This document shows, piece after piece, positions 20,804 to 29,514 of a DNA stretch of 64,000 nt. The DNA comes from an uncultured Faecalibacterium sp. (lineage in GTDB: Bacteria; Bacillota; Clostridia; Oscillospirales; Ruminococcaceae): NCBI GenBank assembly GCA_934561555.1, contig CAKTGQ010000009.1, positions 42,058-106,057 on the forward strand, written 5' to 3'. The notes below the pieces were generated by a model. The model was not told the DNA's origin. It saw only the letters and a list, made by a program, of their open reading frames with translations, and ran no database searches. A program made the position numbers and the translations under genes. Position 1 is the stretch's first letter; every line of letters starts with the position of its first letter.

Positions 20804-22669
20804 TCACCTCAATGTCATGTAGTTTTCAGGCTCTGCAAGCGCTGCACCGCCGCCGGAAACATAATCACGCCATGTGTTTTTCACCCATGTATCTTCGCCC
20901 GCAGACGTGCCGCATTCGCTGGCAAGCAGAGCGTCCATCTGCTTTTCCGGTGCAAAACAGGTAACGGTAACGGTGTCGTCATCCCCCAGCGGCTGCCCGT
21001 TCCGGGTGATGCCGGTCAGGGTATAGCTGCCATTACTCTCCTTTACCTCCACGGCAATGCCGCTGACTACCGGCAGAGAGCCGCGGTTGAAGGGCACAAA
21101 ACCGCCCTCGCAGCCTTCCACATAAGCGCGGACAACTTCTTTCAGCTGGGCGCCGGTCATGGTGCGCTGGCGGGACATCAGGCCATTGGGCATGATCATG
21201 GAAGCCGCCATCTTTTTGGTATAGTCCGCCTTCAACACACCGCCGGTAAAGCTGTTTGCGGTGGCAAGCAGCACATCCGTGCCATACACGCCGCGCAGCG
21301 TGTTTGCCATAACGGAGAAGGCAGCGTTGCCGCCGTCTGCGTGGAACACGTTGGAATAGCCCTGCCCGGAGGTCAGCACATTCTCGTCCGCAGCGGGTGC
21401 TTCCTCAGCGAGAAGCTGGGCATTGAACGCCTGATACGCCTGCTTTGCGGTAAGCTTGCCCGCGATCATTTTGGAGACAACATCCTTAGAGATGGCAAAG
21501 AAATCGTTGGAGGCAATGCGGATATACATGTGGTTTTCTTCCACCACATCGCGCACGTCCTTCATGTACTCAGTCAGGCGCAGGCTAACGTTCTGGCTGT
21601 AGCTCAGCACGTCCTGTCCGTCGGCAACGATGCGGTTCTGCGCATCCTCAGAGAGCATGACGTTCAGCACTTTCATAGCTTTTTCGCGGCGCGCAGTGTC
21701 CTGCTCCAAGTCGCGGTTCAGGGCGATCTGGAAATAAGGGGTGGTCATGATCCACTTTTCACCGTTCTGGCTGAAGAAGGGCAAAAAGGTCGTGTCGATG
21801 CCCTCATCCTGAAACATTTTCACGCCGGCAGAGCTGCCAAAGTACATGGCAACTTCCCCGTTTCGGAACAGGTTCATCACGTCATCGTAGGTATGCGCAA
21901 GGTCGTCTGCCGTAAGGTGGGTATCCTGGATGAACTGCTCCATCCGCTCAAAGGCTCCCGGCCACACGGCATCGTCCAGACCCACCCGCACGGTGCTGGC
22001 AGGGTCGCTGTAAGCGGTGCGCCACTTGCGCCCTTCCGTGGTAGTAAGCTCGGCAGCGGAAAGCCCCTGCAATGTTTCCATGCAGGTGTAATCGTAGGTA
22101 TAGTCGGCGGTAAAGCCGCGGATGCCCAGCGCTTCAAACGCCTGACAGGCTGCCACAAAGCTTGCGTAATCGGTGGGCAGCGGGATATCGTACTGCTCAA
22201 AAAGGCTGCGGTTGACCACAAAGCCGTGGGCATCCGCACACACCGGCAGCCAGTTCACGCTGCCGTCCTCGTTTTTAAAGCTGTTGAGGTAGGTGTTGTA
22301 CACAGCGCCCGCCTCGTTGGTCAGGGCAAGGTTCATCAGGCTGTCCTTCAGCGGGGCAGCATCGTGCAGCGAGAACCGGCAGCAGGTGATGATATCCGGC
22401 AGACCGCCGTTCTGCTGCAAAAACTTGTAAAAATCCAGATCATTGTTGCCTACGATGAACTCGATATTCACATCCGGCAGCTGGGACTGGACATAAGGCG
22501 CATAGGTCTCGTACAGGCTATTGGTCCACAGATACACCTGAATGGTTTGGGCGTCCTCCTGCTTTTCTACCTCTTCCGGGCTTTTTGTGCCGCAGCCGGT
22601 CAGCAGGGACAGCCCTACCACCAGCGCCAAAAGCGCGGAAATAAGGCGGTACCGTGTTCTTTTGTTCAT
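20804..22669 (-). CDS. Solute-binding lipoprotein with 5'-nucleotidase-C-like C-terminal domain
   Basis: A 621-residue lipoprotein ([19 protein letters not shown], lipobox LLTGC). Residues about 40-440 look like a family 1 extracellular binding protein ([33 protein letters not shown] start, [15 protein letters not shown]). The last 180 residues differ: [53 protein letters not shown] follow the order of motifs in the 5'-nucleotidase C-terminal domain. No permease genes accompany it. Its stop overlaps or abuts the hybrid kinase start, so it probably serves as a ligand-presenting sensor component. The ATG at 22669 follows GAGGAG. The fusion is inferred from pattern only. Confidence 0.82.
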   Translation of the reverse strand: MNKRTRYRLISALLALVVGLSLLTGCGTKSPEEVEKQEDAQTIQVYLWTNSLYETYAPYVQSQLPDVNIEFIVGNNDLDFYKFLQQNGGLPDIITCCRFSLHDAAPLKDSLMNLALTNEAGAVYNTYLNSFKNEDGSVNWLPVCADAHGFVVNRSLFEQYDIPLPTDYASFVAACQAFEALGIRGFTADYTYDYTCMETLQGLSAAELTTTEGRKWRTAYSDPASTVRVGLDDAVWPGAFERMEQFIQDTHLTADDLAHTYDDVMNLFRNGEVAMYFGSSAGVKMFQDEGIDTTFLPFFSQNGEKWIMTTPYFQIALNRDLEQDTARREKAMKVLNVMLSEDAQNRIVADGQDVLSYSQNVSLRLTEYMKDVRDVVEENHMYIRIASNDFFAISKDVVSKMIAGKLTAKQAYQAFNAQLLAEEAPAADENVLTSGQGYSNVFHADGGNAAFSVMANTLRGVYGTDVLLATANSFTGGVLKADYTKKMAASMIMPNGLMSRQRTMTGAQLKEVVRAYVEGCEGGFVPFNRGSLPVVSGIAVEVKESNGSYTLTGITRNGQPLGDDDTVTVTCFAPEKQMDALLASECGTSAGEDTWVKNTWRDYVSGGGAALAEPENYMTLR

Positions 22670-22856
22670 CAAATAATTCTCCTCACAACTCTTGGGCAGC
22701 TGCCGCTTTGCGGCAAGGCTGCTGTGGCTCACTTATCCGTACATCACCGCCCGCAAGAGTGTGCGTTGCAGAACCCGCCCACGGAAATGATGCCGCAATT
22801 TTTGCGTGCGTCCCCGATACCGCGAAAAGGGCGCAGCACAAAAGAGACATAAATAT

Positions 22857-22885
22857 ATTTTACCACCGCCATGAAGGATTTTCAA
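22857..22885 (-). promoter_or_regulatory. Promoter of the binding-protein/kinase pair
   Basis: On the minus strand TTGAAA, a 17-bp spacer and TAAAAT, about 190 bases before the start codon, leaving a long leader. The rest of the gap up to 23,110 holds only a short, unconvincing reading frame. Confidence 0.65.
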
Positions 22886-23109
22886 TCAAATTTCACATAT
22901 TTATACGCAAAAATCACGCATGTCCGGTTTCTTTGCGGCAGCGGATGTGCCTTTTTGCAAAAGGCAGGCAAAAAGGGAGCCGCCTTGTGCTATGAGGCTG
23001 GCATCAGCTGTCCATGGCGAGGAGCATCGGCATAACCACCACGGTGCCTCCCACCTGCAAGACGCGGAGCACCGGGTCGATGCGGGCTGAGGTCGTCCCA
23101 CAATAAAAG

Positions 23110-23149
23110 AAAAGGGACCGCTGCACAAGGCTGTGCAACAGTCCCTTTT
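23110..23149 (-). terminator. Terminator of the 302-residue protein gene
   Basis: Arms AAAAGGGAC and GTCCCTTTT with an inner TGCACA/TGTGCA pairing; the minus-strand copy runs into TTTTCTTTT. Confidence 0.85.
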
Positions 23150-23160
23150 GTATTTGCATT

Positions 23161-24069
23161 TTACGCTGCGGTGCTGGCGGCATCCTCAGCGGCGGGGGCT
23201 TCTGCCACGGCGCTGTCCGCGCCCGCTTCTGCCTGCGCCTCCGGCTGCACAGCCGAGGCCGCAGCCGAATCTGCCGCAGCGGAGTCTCCGGCAGTGGCCA
23301 GAATGGCGTCCTGCACATCGCTTTCCGCCATAGGCTCCGGCTGCGCGGCCGCAGAGCTTGCGGCGCTTTCGGGCTTGGTTTCGCTCTCGGTCAGGCCGGT
23401 CAGATACCAGCTGCCGCTCTGGCGCTCGAACAGGTAGTCCATATACTTGGTGGGGGTGTCCGAGGAGGGGTTGATGATGCTGTCGTCCGCGCTGGCGGTG
23501 GGGATGTAGCCCACAGTGACGTGCAGCTTACCGCTGCGCTTGAACAGCTTGACCACGGTGGCGCGGTAATAGCCCACCGTGCCGGTGATGGGGATCTTGT
23601 AGCACTGGGTGGTCTCGTCAAACTCGACGGTCATATCCTCCATATCAAAGCTGCGGTGGGTCAGCTTGAAGCCAGGGCCCAGCAGCTTTGCCAGATAGGC
23701 GTCCACCTCCACCGAGGGCAGCAGCAGCTGCTCGGTCTCGGGGTCGGTGTTGTAGTTCTCAAAGCCGCCCTGCGTCTCCTGTATGCTGTACACGCAGCCC
23801 CACACGGCTGCCTCCCGCAGGGTCAGGTCGTCGATATTCTCAATGCCGTCAAAGGGCATGGGGTCGAACAATACCAGACCCTCCAGCTTGTCCTCGTATT
23901 CCTGCTTTTGTGCGGTATCGTCAAACAGATTTGCCACAAGGCCCACACCGGCCCGCAGCACCGTGATAAACCCGATGAGCACCAGCACCGTGATCAGCAG
24001 ACCCAAGGTCTGCCGCCAACGGCGGCGCTTGATCCGGGCGTGTTCTTCCGGGGTGATCGTATTTTTCAT
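23161..24069 (-). CDS. Membrane-anchored protein of unknown function with Ala/Glu-rich tail
   Basis: A 302-residue protein I do not recognise. A basic N-terminus (ARIKRRRWRQ) precedes one hydrophobic helix at about residues 19-45, then a predicted extracellular alpha/beta domain (LREAAVWGCVYSIQETQGG, YKIPITGTVGYYRATVVKLFKR). The last 70 residues are low-complexity alanine, glutamate and serine. The middle loosely recalls NTF2-like domains of conjugation protein TcpC, but no transfer genes are nearby. It has its own promoter and terminator and thus stands alone. The tail may reach across the wall or reflect repeat expansion. Confidence 0.75.
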   Translation of the reverse strand: MKNTITPEEHARIKRRRWRQTLGLLITVLVLIGFITVLRAGVGLVANLFDDTAQKQEYEDKLEGLVLFDPMPFDGIENIDDLTLREAAVWGCVYSIQETQGGFENYNTDPETEQLLLPSVEVDAYLAKLLGPGFKLTHRSFDMEDMTVEFDETTQCYKIPITGTVGYYRATVVKLFKRSGKLHVTVGYIPTASADDSIINPSSDTPTKYMDYLFERQSGSWYLTGLTESETKPESAASSAAAQPEPMAESDVQDAILATAGDSAAADSAAASAVQPEAQAEAGADSAVAEAPAAEDAASTAA

Positions 24070-24105
24070 TGGTCTGAGTCTCCCAAAGTTTTTAGTCTAC
24101 CCAAC

Positions 24106-24134
24106 AGTATACCACATCCGGCCGCAGAGTGCAA
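24106..24134 (-). promoter_or_regulatory. Promoter of the 302-residue protein gene
   Basis: Minus-strand TTGCAC, 17-bp spacer, TATACT, about 40 bases before the start codon. Confidence 0.65.
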
Positions 24135-24171
24135 AACCTGTACCGGTGGTTTTTTTGTGAAAGCAGGCTTT

Positions 24172-24513
24172 TTATTCCCAGTCTTTCCATATCTCGGGCT
24201 GGTAGCCCACAGTGGCCTTGCGTCCGTTGCGCACGATGGGGGTCTTGAACAGCTGCTGGTTTTCAAACAGCTTGTCCTCCTTCTGCCAGTCCACCAGCGC
24301 GTCCAGCAGCGCAAGGGTCTGCTTGTCCTTTGCCGCCGGGTCAACCAGTTTTTCCCAGCCGCCCAAGGCGCGCGCTACGTTATCAAACTCGCCCCGGCTC
24401 ATACCCTTTTCCTTCAGATCGATCATCTGGAACTTAATGCCGCGCTCCTTGAAATAGCGCTGCGCCTTTTTGGTATCAAAGCACTTGCTTGTGCCAAAAA
24501 TCTGGATATTCAT
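24172..24513 (-). CDS. ArsC/Spx-family protein
   Basis: A 113-residue thioredoxin-fold protein of the ArsC/Spx family: IFGTSKCFDTKKAQRYFKERG at the start, IDLKEKGMSRGEF and FKTPIVRNG with the cis-proline. A single cysteine (Cys11) stands where Spx has CxxC, so it resembles the YfgD/ArsC-like branch rather than the RNA-polymerase-binding Spx. Arsenate reduction is not supported, as no other arsenic gene is near. The start follows AGGAGGAGATAAG. Probable role is in thiol stress, but this is inference. Confidence 0.85.
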   Translation of the reverse strand: MNIQIFGTSKCFDTKKAQRYFKERGIKFQMIDLKEKGMSRGEFDNVARALGGWEKLVDPAAKDKQTLALLDALVDWQKEDKLFENQQLFKTPIVRNGRKATVGYQPEIWKDWE

Positions 24514-24625
24514 CTTATCTCCTCCTGCCGGTTCCCGGCGGTCTTATTGTACCACACCGCAAACCGCTTGCATAGGCATAATTTGCGGCAAAACGGGCAA
24601 TGCTTTCCGCAAAGGAGGTGTTTGC

Positions 24626-24814
24626 ATGAACGCATTCGTAGACCCTGAGCTGTGCATCGGCTGTACCCAGTGCGCCGGACTGTGCCCCGCCGTGTTCCGC
24701 ATGGAGGGGGTTCTGGCTGTGGCAGAGCCCGGCCCTATCCCGCCGGAGGAGGTGCCGCAGGCCGTCACCGCAGCCCAGAGCTGCCCGGTAAGCGCCATCC
24801 GCATCGAGGAATAA
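24626..24814 (+). CDS. Small [4Fe-4S] ferredoxin
   Basis: A 62-residue electron carrier with one cluster: Cys10, Cys13 and Cys16 in CIGCTQC and Cys53 in SCPVSAI, the layout of Thermotoga-type single-cluster ferredoxins. Cys20 is left over and has no clear partner. The ATG follows a near-perfect AAAGGAGGTG. It stands alone with its own terminator, so its redox partner cannot be read from context. Confidence 0.93.
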   Translation: MNAFVDPELCIGCTQCAGLCPAVFRMEGVLAVAEPGPIPPEEVPQAVTAAQSCPVSAIRIEE

Positions 24815-24828
24815 GCCGGGCATCGGTA

Positions 24829-24861
24829 AGGCTGCTGCACAGCTTGTGCGGCAGCTTTTTT
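24829..24861 (+). terminator. Terminator of the ferredoxin gene
   Basis: Stem GCTGCTGCAC/GTGCGGCAGC followed by TTTTTT. Confidence 0.9.
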
Positions 24862-24872
24862 GCGGCGGGACG

Positions 24873-24985
24873 ATTTAAAATGCCCTCCGCGCTGCTCTGG
24901 GCATAAACAGCGGAAATATTATTTGTGATTTCGGTCTGGTGGAACGCCTGTCGGCGTTCCACCAGACCATTTTCACGCGTGAATA
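24873..24985. repeat. Intergenic repeat element, copy 1
   Basis: A block with GATTT, AATGCCCTCCG, CTCTGGGCAT, AGCGGAA and a second GATTT, then a perfect hairpin (GGTCTGGTGGAACGCC and its complement). Copy 2 at 30,433-30,540 keeps the blocks in order but has a different hairpin. It lies between the ferredoxin terminator and polA. No coding potential. Confidence 0.6.
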
Positions 24986-25047
24986 CATAATAAAATGCAG
25001 AGACACCCTCTTTTTCACACAAAAAGCTCCCGCGCGGTGCGGTTTTG

Positions 25048-25056
25048 TGCTATACT
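25048..25056 (+). promoter_or_regulatory. Extended -10 promoter of polA
   Basis: TGC directly before TATACT (25,051-25,056), with no good -35; polA starts 37 bases later. Confidence 0.5.
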
Positions 25057-25092
25057 ATAAGATGTGAAATTACGCAACGGAGGAACTGCATT

Positions 25093-27666
25093 ATGCGTTT
25101 ACTGGTCATTGACGGCAACAGCATTGCCAACCGTGCTTTTTACGGCATCAAGCTGCTGACCACCAAGGACGGACGTTACACCAACGCCATCTATGGCTTT
25201 TTGAACATTCTGCTCTCCCTGCTCAAGGAGTGCCAACCGGACGAGGTGGCCGTGGCTTTTGACCTGAAAGCTCCCACCTTCCGGCATAAAATGTACGATG
25301 GCTACAAGGCCACCCGCCACGCCATGCCCGAGGAACTGGCGCAGCAGATGCCGGTGCTCAAGCAGCTGCTGGCAGACCTTGGCTACCGTACCGTTACCGC
25401 TGAAGGCTGGGAAGCGGACGATATTCTGGGCACACTGGCCGCTGCCTGCGCCGCCCGCAAGGACGACTGCTTCCTTGCCACCGGAGACCGCGACAGCCTG
25501 CAGCTGGTAAGCGAGACCACCACCGTGCTGCTGGCTGCCACCGTGATGGGACGCAGCAAAACTGTGGTGATGGACGAGGACGCCATTCAGGAAAAATACG
25601 GCCTTGCGCCCAAACAGCTTATCGAGGTAAAGAGCCTGATGGGCGACACCTCGGATAACATCCCCGGCGTAAAGGGCATCGGCGAAAAGACCGCCCTCTC
25701 GCTGGTGCAGGCCTTCGGCTCGCTGGAGGGGGTGTACCAGAACATTGATGACAAGCGCATCAAACCCAAGCAGCGGGAGCACTTGCTGGAAGATAAGCCC
25801 ATGGCCGAGTTGAGCCACACGTTGGGCACCATCCGCACCGATGCCCCCATCGACACCGCAGAGGGGTCCTACACCGTGGGCGAGGGCAACAAGCCCGCTG
25901 CCGTGCGGCTTTTGCAGGAGCTGGAGATTCATTCCCTGATTCCGCGGTTCGGGCTGGATGGCGTAGCGCCGGAAGCAGCCGCCGAGGAACAGGTTGTGGA
26001 GCTGCCGGAGGCCGAACTTGCTCCCCTGCCCCTGACCCCCGCCGGGCACTATCTGGTGGCCGCCCGCCCCGCCGTTACCGGCAAGCAGGGTTCCCGCAAC
26101 GTGGTATTGCAGCCGGAAAGCTGGTATGCCGTACAGGACACCACCGTCTATCCGCTGGAGGACGCCGACCTGCTGCGGCTGCTGGACAATGCCGATGTAA
26201 CGCTGGATGTGTTCAACTCTGCACCCCTTTACGCCAAGGCCATGGCTGCCGGCGGCTGGGGCAGCAGCATCATCTGGGACGGCAAGCTGGCCGCCTATCT
26301 GCTGGATGCTTCTGCCTCCAAGTACCAGATCAGCGAACTGATCCCCGCCTACAAGGCCGCTGCCGCCTTTACCTGCACCGATTACCCGGACGCCGGGCGG
26401 CTGGCCGACCTGTTTGCCCGGATGAAGGCCGAGATCACCGCCTGCGGCGAGGATGCGCTGTACAACGAGATCGAGTTCCCGCTGGCACAGGTGCTGGCCG
26501 ATATGACCCGCACCGGCGTGCTGGTGGACAGGGACGGTATCGAGCAGTTCGGCGTAAAGCTGCGGGAGGAACTGGAGCAGGTGCTGACCCGCATCCACAT
26601 GGAAACCGGCAGCGCCACCTTCAACCCCAACAGCCCCAAGCAGCTGGGCGAGATGCTGTTCGACACCATGGGTCTGCCCCACGGCAAAAAGACCCAGCGC
26701 GGCTGGTCCACCGACGCCGAAACGCTGGAAAGTCTGCGCGAGTACCCGCTGGTGGAGGACGTTTTGCAGTACCGCGCCTACCAGAAGCTGAACTCCACCT
26801 ATGTGGAGGGTCTGCTCAAAGTCATTGGTGAGGACGGGCGCATCCACTCCACCTTCAACCAGACCGAAGCCCGCACCGGACGGCTCTCCTCCGATAATCC
26901 CAACCTGCAGAACATCCCCATCCGCACCGAGCTGGGCAGCCAGCTGCGCGCCTACTTTGTTGCAAAGCCGGGCTGTGTGCTGGTGGACGCGGATTACAGC
27001 CAGATCGAGCTGCGCATTCTGGCGCACATCACCGGGGACGAACACATGCAGCAGGCCTTTTTGAACGGTGAGGACATCCACCGCAGCACCGCCGCCAAGA
27101 TCTACGGCATCCCGCAGAGCGAGGTGACGCCCCGGCTGCGCTCCTCTGCTAAGGCCATCAACTTCGGCATCATGTACGGCAAGGGCGCGTACAGTCTTTC
27201 CAAGGATATCGGCGTGACTGTGAAGGAAGCAGACGCCTTCCTCAAGAACTATCTGGCGGCTTTCCCCAGCGTGAGCGGCTATATGGACAAGACCATCGCG
27301 GATGCAAAGGCAAACGGCTATGTATCCACCCTGTTCGGACGCCGCCGCACCCTGCCGGAGCTGGCCAGTACCAACTTCAATGTGCGCGCCAGCGGCGAGC
27401 GCATGGCACGCAACACCCCCATTCAGGGCACCGCTGCGGACGTCATCAAACTGGCCATGGTGCGGGTGTGGAAGCGCCTGCGGGACGAAAAAATGGCAAG
27501 CCGCCTGATCCTGACCGTCCACGATGAACTGATCGTAGAGGCCCCGGAGGCGGAGGCCGAGCAGGCTGCCCGCATCCTGCGGGAGGAAATGGAAGGCTGC
27601 GTGCAGTACGCGGTGCCCCTGAGCACCGATGTGCACGCAGGCAAAAACTGGCTGGAGGCACACTGA
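25093..27666 (+). CDS. polA: DNA polymerase I
   Basis: An 857-residue repair and Okazaki-fragment polymerase. An N-terminal 5'-3' nuclease (LVIDGNSIANRAFYG, GDRDSLQLV, SLMGDTSDNIPGVKGIGEKTA) is followed by a middle domain and a family A polymerase. The polymerase motifs are VDADYSQIELRILAHI (A), RSSAKAINFGIMYG (B) and TVHDELIVEAPE (C). The middle domain lacks the acidic DxE motif of a proofreading exonuclease, as in Bacillus Pol I, so proofreading is probably absent. The ATG at 25,093 follows GGAGGAACTGCATT; a longer reading from 25,045 runs through the promoter. It is one base from tsaD. Confidence 0.97.
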   Translation: MRLLVIDGNSIANRAFYGIKLLTTKDGRYTNAIYGFLNILLSLLKECQPDEVAVAFDLKAPTFRHKMYDGYKATRHAMPEELAQQMPVLKQLLADLGYRTVTAEGWEADDILGTLAAACAARKDDCFLATGDRDSLQLVSETTTVLLAATVMGRSKTVVMDEDAIQEKYGLAPKQLIEVKSLMGDTSDNIPGVKGIGEKTALSLVQAFGSLEGVYQNIDDKRIKPKQREHLLEDKPMAELSHTLGTIRTDAPIDTAEGSYTVGEGNKPAAVRLLQELEIHSLIPRFGLDGVAPEAAAEEQVVELPEAELAPLPLTPAGHYLVAARPAVTGKQGSRNVVLQPESWYAVQDTTVYPLEDADLLRLLDNADVTLDVFNSAPLYAKAMAAGGWGSSIIWDGKLAAYLLDASASKYQISELIPAYKAAAAFTCTDYPDAGRLADLFARMKAEITACGEDALYNEIEFPLAQVLADMTRTGVLVDRDGIEQFGVKLREELEQVLTRIHMETGSATFNPNSPKQLGEMLFDTMGLPHGKKTQRGWSTDAETLESLREYPLVEDVLQYRAYQKLNSTYVEGLLKVIGEDGRIHSTFNQTEARTGRLSSDNPNLQNIPIRTELGSQLRAYFVAKPGCVLVDADYSQIELRILAHITGDEHMQQAFLNGEDIHRSTAAKIYGIPQSEVTPRLRSSAKAINFGIMYGKGAYSLSKDIGVTVKEADAFLKNYLAAFPSVSGYMDKTIADAKANGYVSTLFGRRRTLPELASTNFNVRASGERMARNTPIQGTAADVIKLAMVRVWKRLRDEKMASRLILTVHDELIVEAPEAEAEQAARILREEMEGCVQYAVPLSTDVHAGKNWLEAH

Positions 27667-27667
27667 A

Positions 27668-28675
27668 ATGATCATTCTCGGAATCGAGTCTACCTGTGAT
27701 GAAACTGCCGCTGCACTGGTGGAGGACGGGCGGCACCTGCTGAGCAACGTCATCTCCACCAGCGTCAAGGAGCAGGCGCTGTACGGCGGCGTTGTGCCGG
27801 AGATCGCCAGCCGCCGCCACTGCGAATTTATCAGCGCCACGGTCAAAAAAGCTCTGCTGGACGCCGGTAAGACCATAGACGACGTGGACGCTGTGGCCGT
27901 CACCTTTGCGCCGGGGCTCATCGGTGCGGTGCTGGTGGGCGTAAACTTTGCCAAAGGTCTGGCCTACTCAGCAGGTAAGCCGCTGGTGCCGGTGCACCAT
28001 CTGCGGGGACACATCGCCGCGCTCTATCTGACCCACCCGGAACTCAAGCCGCCCTTTTTGTGTCTGGTGGCCTCCGGCGGGCACAGCCACATCGTAGAAG
28101 TGCAGGACTACACCCACTACCACATTTTAGGTCACACCGTGGACGATGCTGCGGGCGAAGCCTTTGACAAGGTGGCCCGCACGCTGGGTCTGCCCTACCC
28201 CGGCGGCCCCAGCGTAGCCGCTGCCGCCAAGACTGGCGACCCCAAAGCCTATCGTCTGCCGGTGCCCCATGTGGAGGGCAAATACAACGTGAGCTTTTCC
28301 GGCTTAAAGACCGCTGTGCTCAACGAGGTGAACAAGGCGCAGATGAAAGGCGAGGAAGTGAATGTGCCCGACCTTGCCGCCAGCTTTCAGGAGCGCATTG
28401 CGGGCATTCTGGCCGAAAAGCTACTGCTGGCCGCTGCCGATACCGGGGCAAAGCAGGTATGTCTTGCCGGCGGTGTCGCCGCCAACGGCCGTCTGCGCCA
28501 GCTGGTGAATGACGGTGCCCAGAAGCTGGGCGCAAAAGTCTACCTGCCGGAGCTGAAGTTCTGCGGCGACAACGGTGCGATGATTGCCGCACAGGGCTAC
28601 TACCAGTACATTGCCGGGCACACCGCAGGGCTGGAACTGAACGGCCTGCCCACCCTGCCCATCGACTATGAATAA
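27668..28675 (+). CDS. tsaD: tRNA threonylcarbamoyladenosine synthase subunit TsaD
   Basis: A 335-residue ASKHA-fold enzyme that transfers the threonylcarbamoyl group to A37 of ANN-decoding tRNAs, with TsaB and TsaE. The signature IESTCDETAAALVEDG opens the protein, the metal-binding histidines lie in VHHLRGHIAALY, and KAYRLPVPHVEGKYNVSFSGLKTAV and CLAGGVAANGRLR follow. The ATG stands one base after polA, so the two are co-transcribed. Confidence 0.97.
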   Translation: MIILGIESTCDETAAALVEDGRHLLSNVISTSVKEQALYGGVVPEIASRRHCEFISATVKKALLDAGKTIDDVDAVAVTFAPGLIGAVLVGVNFAKGLAYSAGKPLVPVHHLRGHIAALYLTHPELKPPFLCLVASGGHSHIVEVQDYTHYHILGHTVDDAAGEAFDKVARTLGLPYPGGPSVAAAAKTGDPKAYRLPVPHVEGKYNVSFSGLKTAVLNEVNKAQMKGEEVNVPDLAASFQERIAGILAEKLLLAAADTGAKQVCLAGGVAANGRLRQLVNDGAQKLGAKVYLPELKFCGDNGAMIAAQGYYQYIAGHTAGLELNGLPTLPIDYE

Positions 28676-28697
28676 AAACAACACCGGAGGTGTTCCC

Positions 28698-29432
28698 ATG
28701 ACCGAGCGCAATCCTATCCTGCAAAGCCTGTTCGACCGCAAGTCGGTGCGGGTGTATGAAGAAAAGCCCATTCCTGCCGAGATGAAGCAGGCCATTTTGG
28801 AAGCTGCCGCACAGGCACCCTCTGCGGGCTGTCAGCAGCTGTACACCATTTTAGACATTACCGACCCGGCGCTGAAGGAAGCACTGGCTGAAAGCTGCGA
28901 CCACCAGCCCTTTATTGCCAAAGCACCGCTGGTGCTGGTGTTCTGTGCCGACTGCAAAAAGTGGTACGACGCATATCTGGAAGTCGGCTGCACGCCCCGC
29001 ACCCCGGGCGTGGGCGATTTGATGCTGGCAGTCACGGATGCCGCCATTGCCGCCCAGAACGCCGTTGTCGCCGCCGAGAGCTTTGGCATCGGCTCGTGCT
29101 ACATCGGGGATATCATGGAAAACTGCGACACCCAGCGCAGCCTGCTGCATCTGCCGGACTATGTGTTCCCGGCGGTAATGCTGGTGTTCGGCTGGCCCAC
29201 CCAGCAGCAGAAAGAGCGGACAAAGCCCCAGCGCTGCGCCATGGAGCATATCGTGCACGAAAACGGCTACCGCACCATGGACGGTGCAGAACTGCGGGAT
29301 ACCTTTGGCTACAAGGCCGGTAACGCGCCCTTTGACCAGTGGTGCACCGCCTTTTGCAACCGCAAGTATAACTCCGATTTTTCCAAAGAGATGACCCGCT
29401 CCGTGGAGGAATACCTCGGCCAGTTCCGGTGA
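28698..29432 (+). CDS. Nitroreductase-family flavoprotein
   Basis: A 244-residue FMN-dependent oxidoreductase. The family start SLFDRKSVRVYEEKPIP and the FMN-contact region AAAQAPSAGCQQLYTI are clear, and ESFGIGSCYIGDI lies where the family contacts the flavin. The substrate is unknown. The ATG follows CCGGAGGTGTTCCC, 23 bases after tsaD, as the last gene of the polA-tsaD unit. Confidence 0.93.
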   Translation: MTERNPILQSLFDRKSVRVYEEKPIPAEMKQAILEAAAQAPSAGCQQLYTILDITDPALKEALAESCDHQPFIAKAPLVLVFCADCKKWYDAYLEVGCTPRTPGVGDLMLAVTDAAIAAQNAVVAAESFGIGSCYIGDIMENCDTQRSLLHLPDYVFPAVMLVFGWPTQQQKERTKPQRCAMEHIVHENGYRTMDGAELRDTFGYKAGNAPFDQWCTAFCNRKYNSDFSKEMTRSVEEYLGQFR

Positions 29433-29467
29433 TCTAAAACGTTTCTGAACCACAAATTACAGCAATA

Positions 29468-29509
29468 AAAAGCGGCAGCTGCACGGCGTTTTGTGCAGCT
29501 GCCGCTTTT
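29468..29509. terminator. Bidirectional terminator between convergent genes
   Basis: Perfect stem AAAAGCGGCAGCTGCAC and its complement; T-rich ends on both strands. Confidence 0.9.
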
Positions 29510-29514
29510 CTCGT

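Noticed and set aside
22901..23318. Short minus-strand frames in the gap before the lipoprotein gene
   Set aside because: They cross a clear terminator and part of the 302-residue gene and lack ribosome sites.
24172..24513. Arsenate reductase
   Set aside because: No arsenic genes nearby; family covers many non-arsenate proteins.
24873..24985. Repeat copy 1 as an insertion sequence or plain terminator
   Set aside because: No transposase, no target duplication and no T-run; the constant front block is unlike a terminator.
25099..27954. A 951-codon open frame on the minus strand opposite polA
   Set aside because: Mirror of a GC-rich gene with strong third-position bias; no ribosome site or recognisable domain, while polA is certain.
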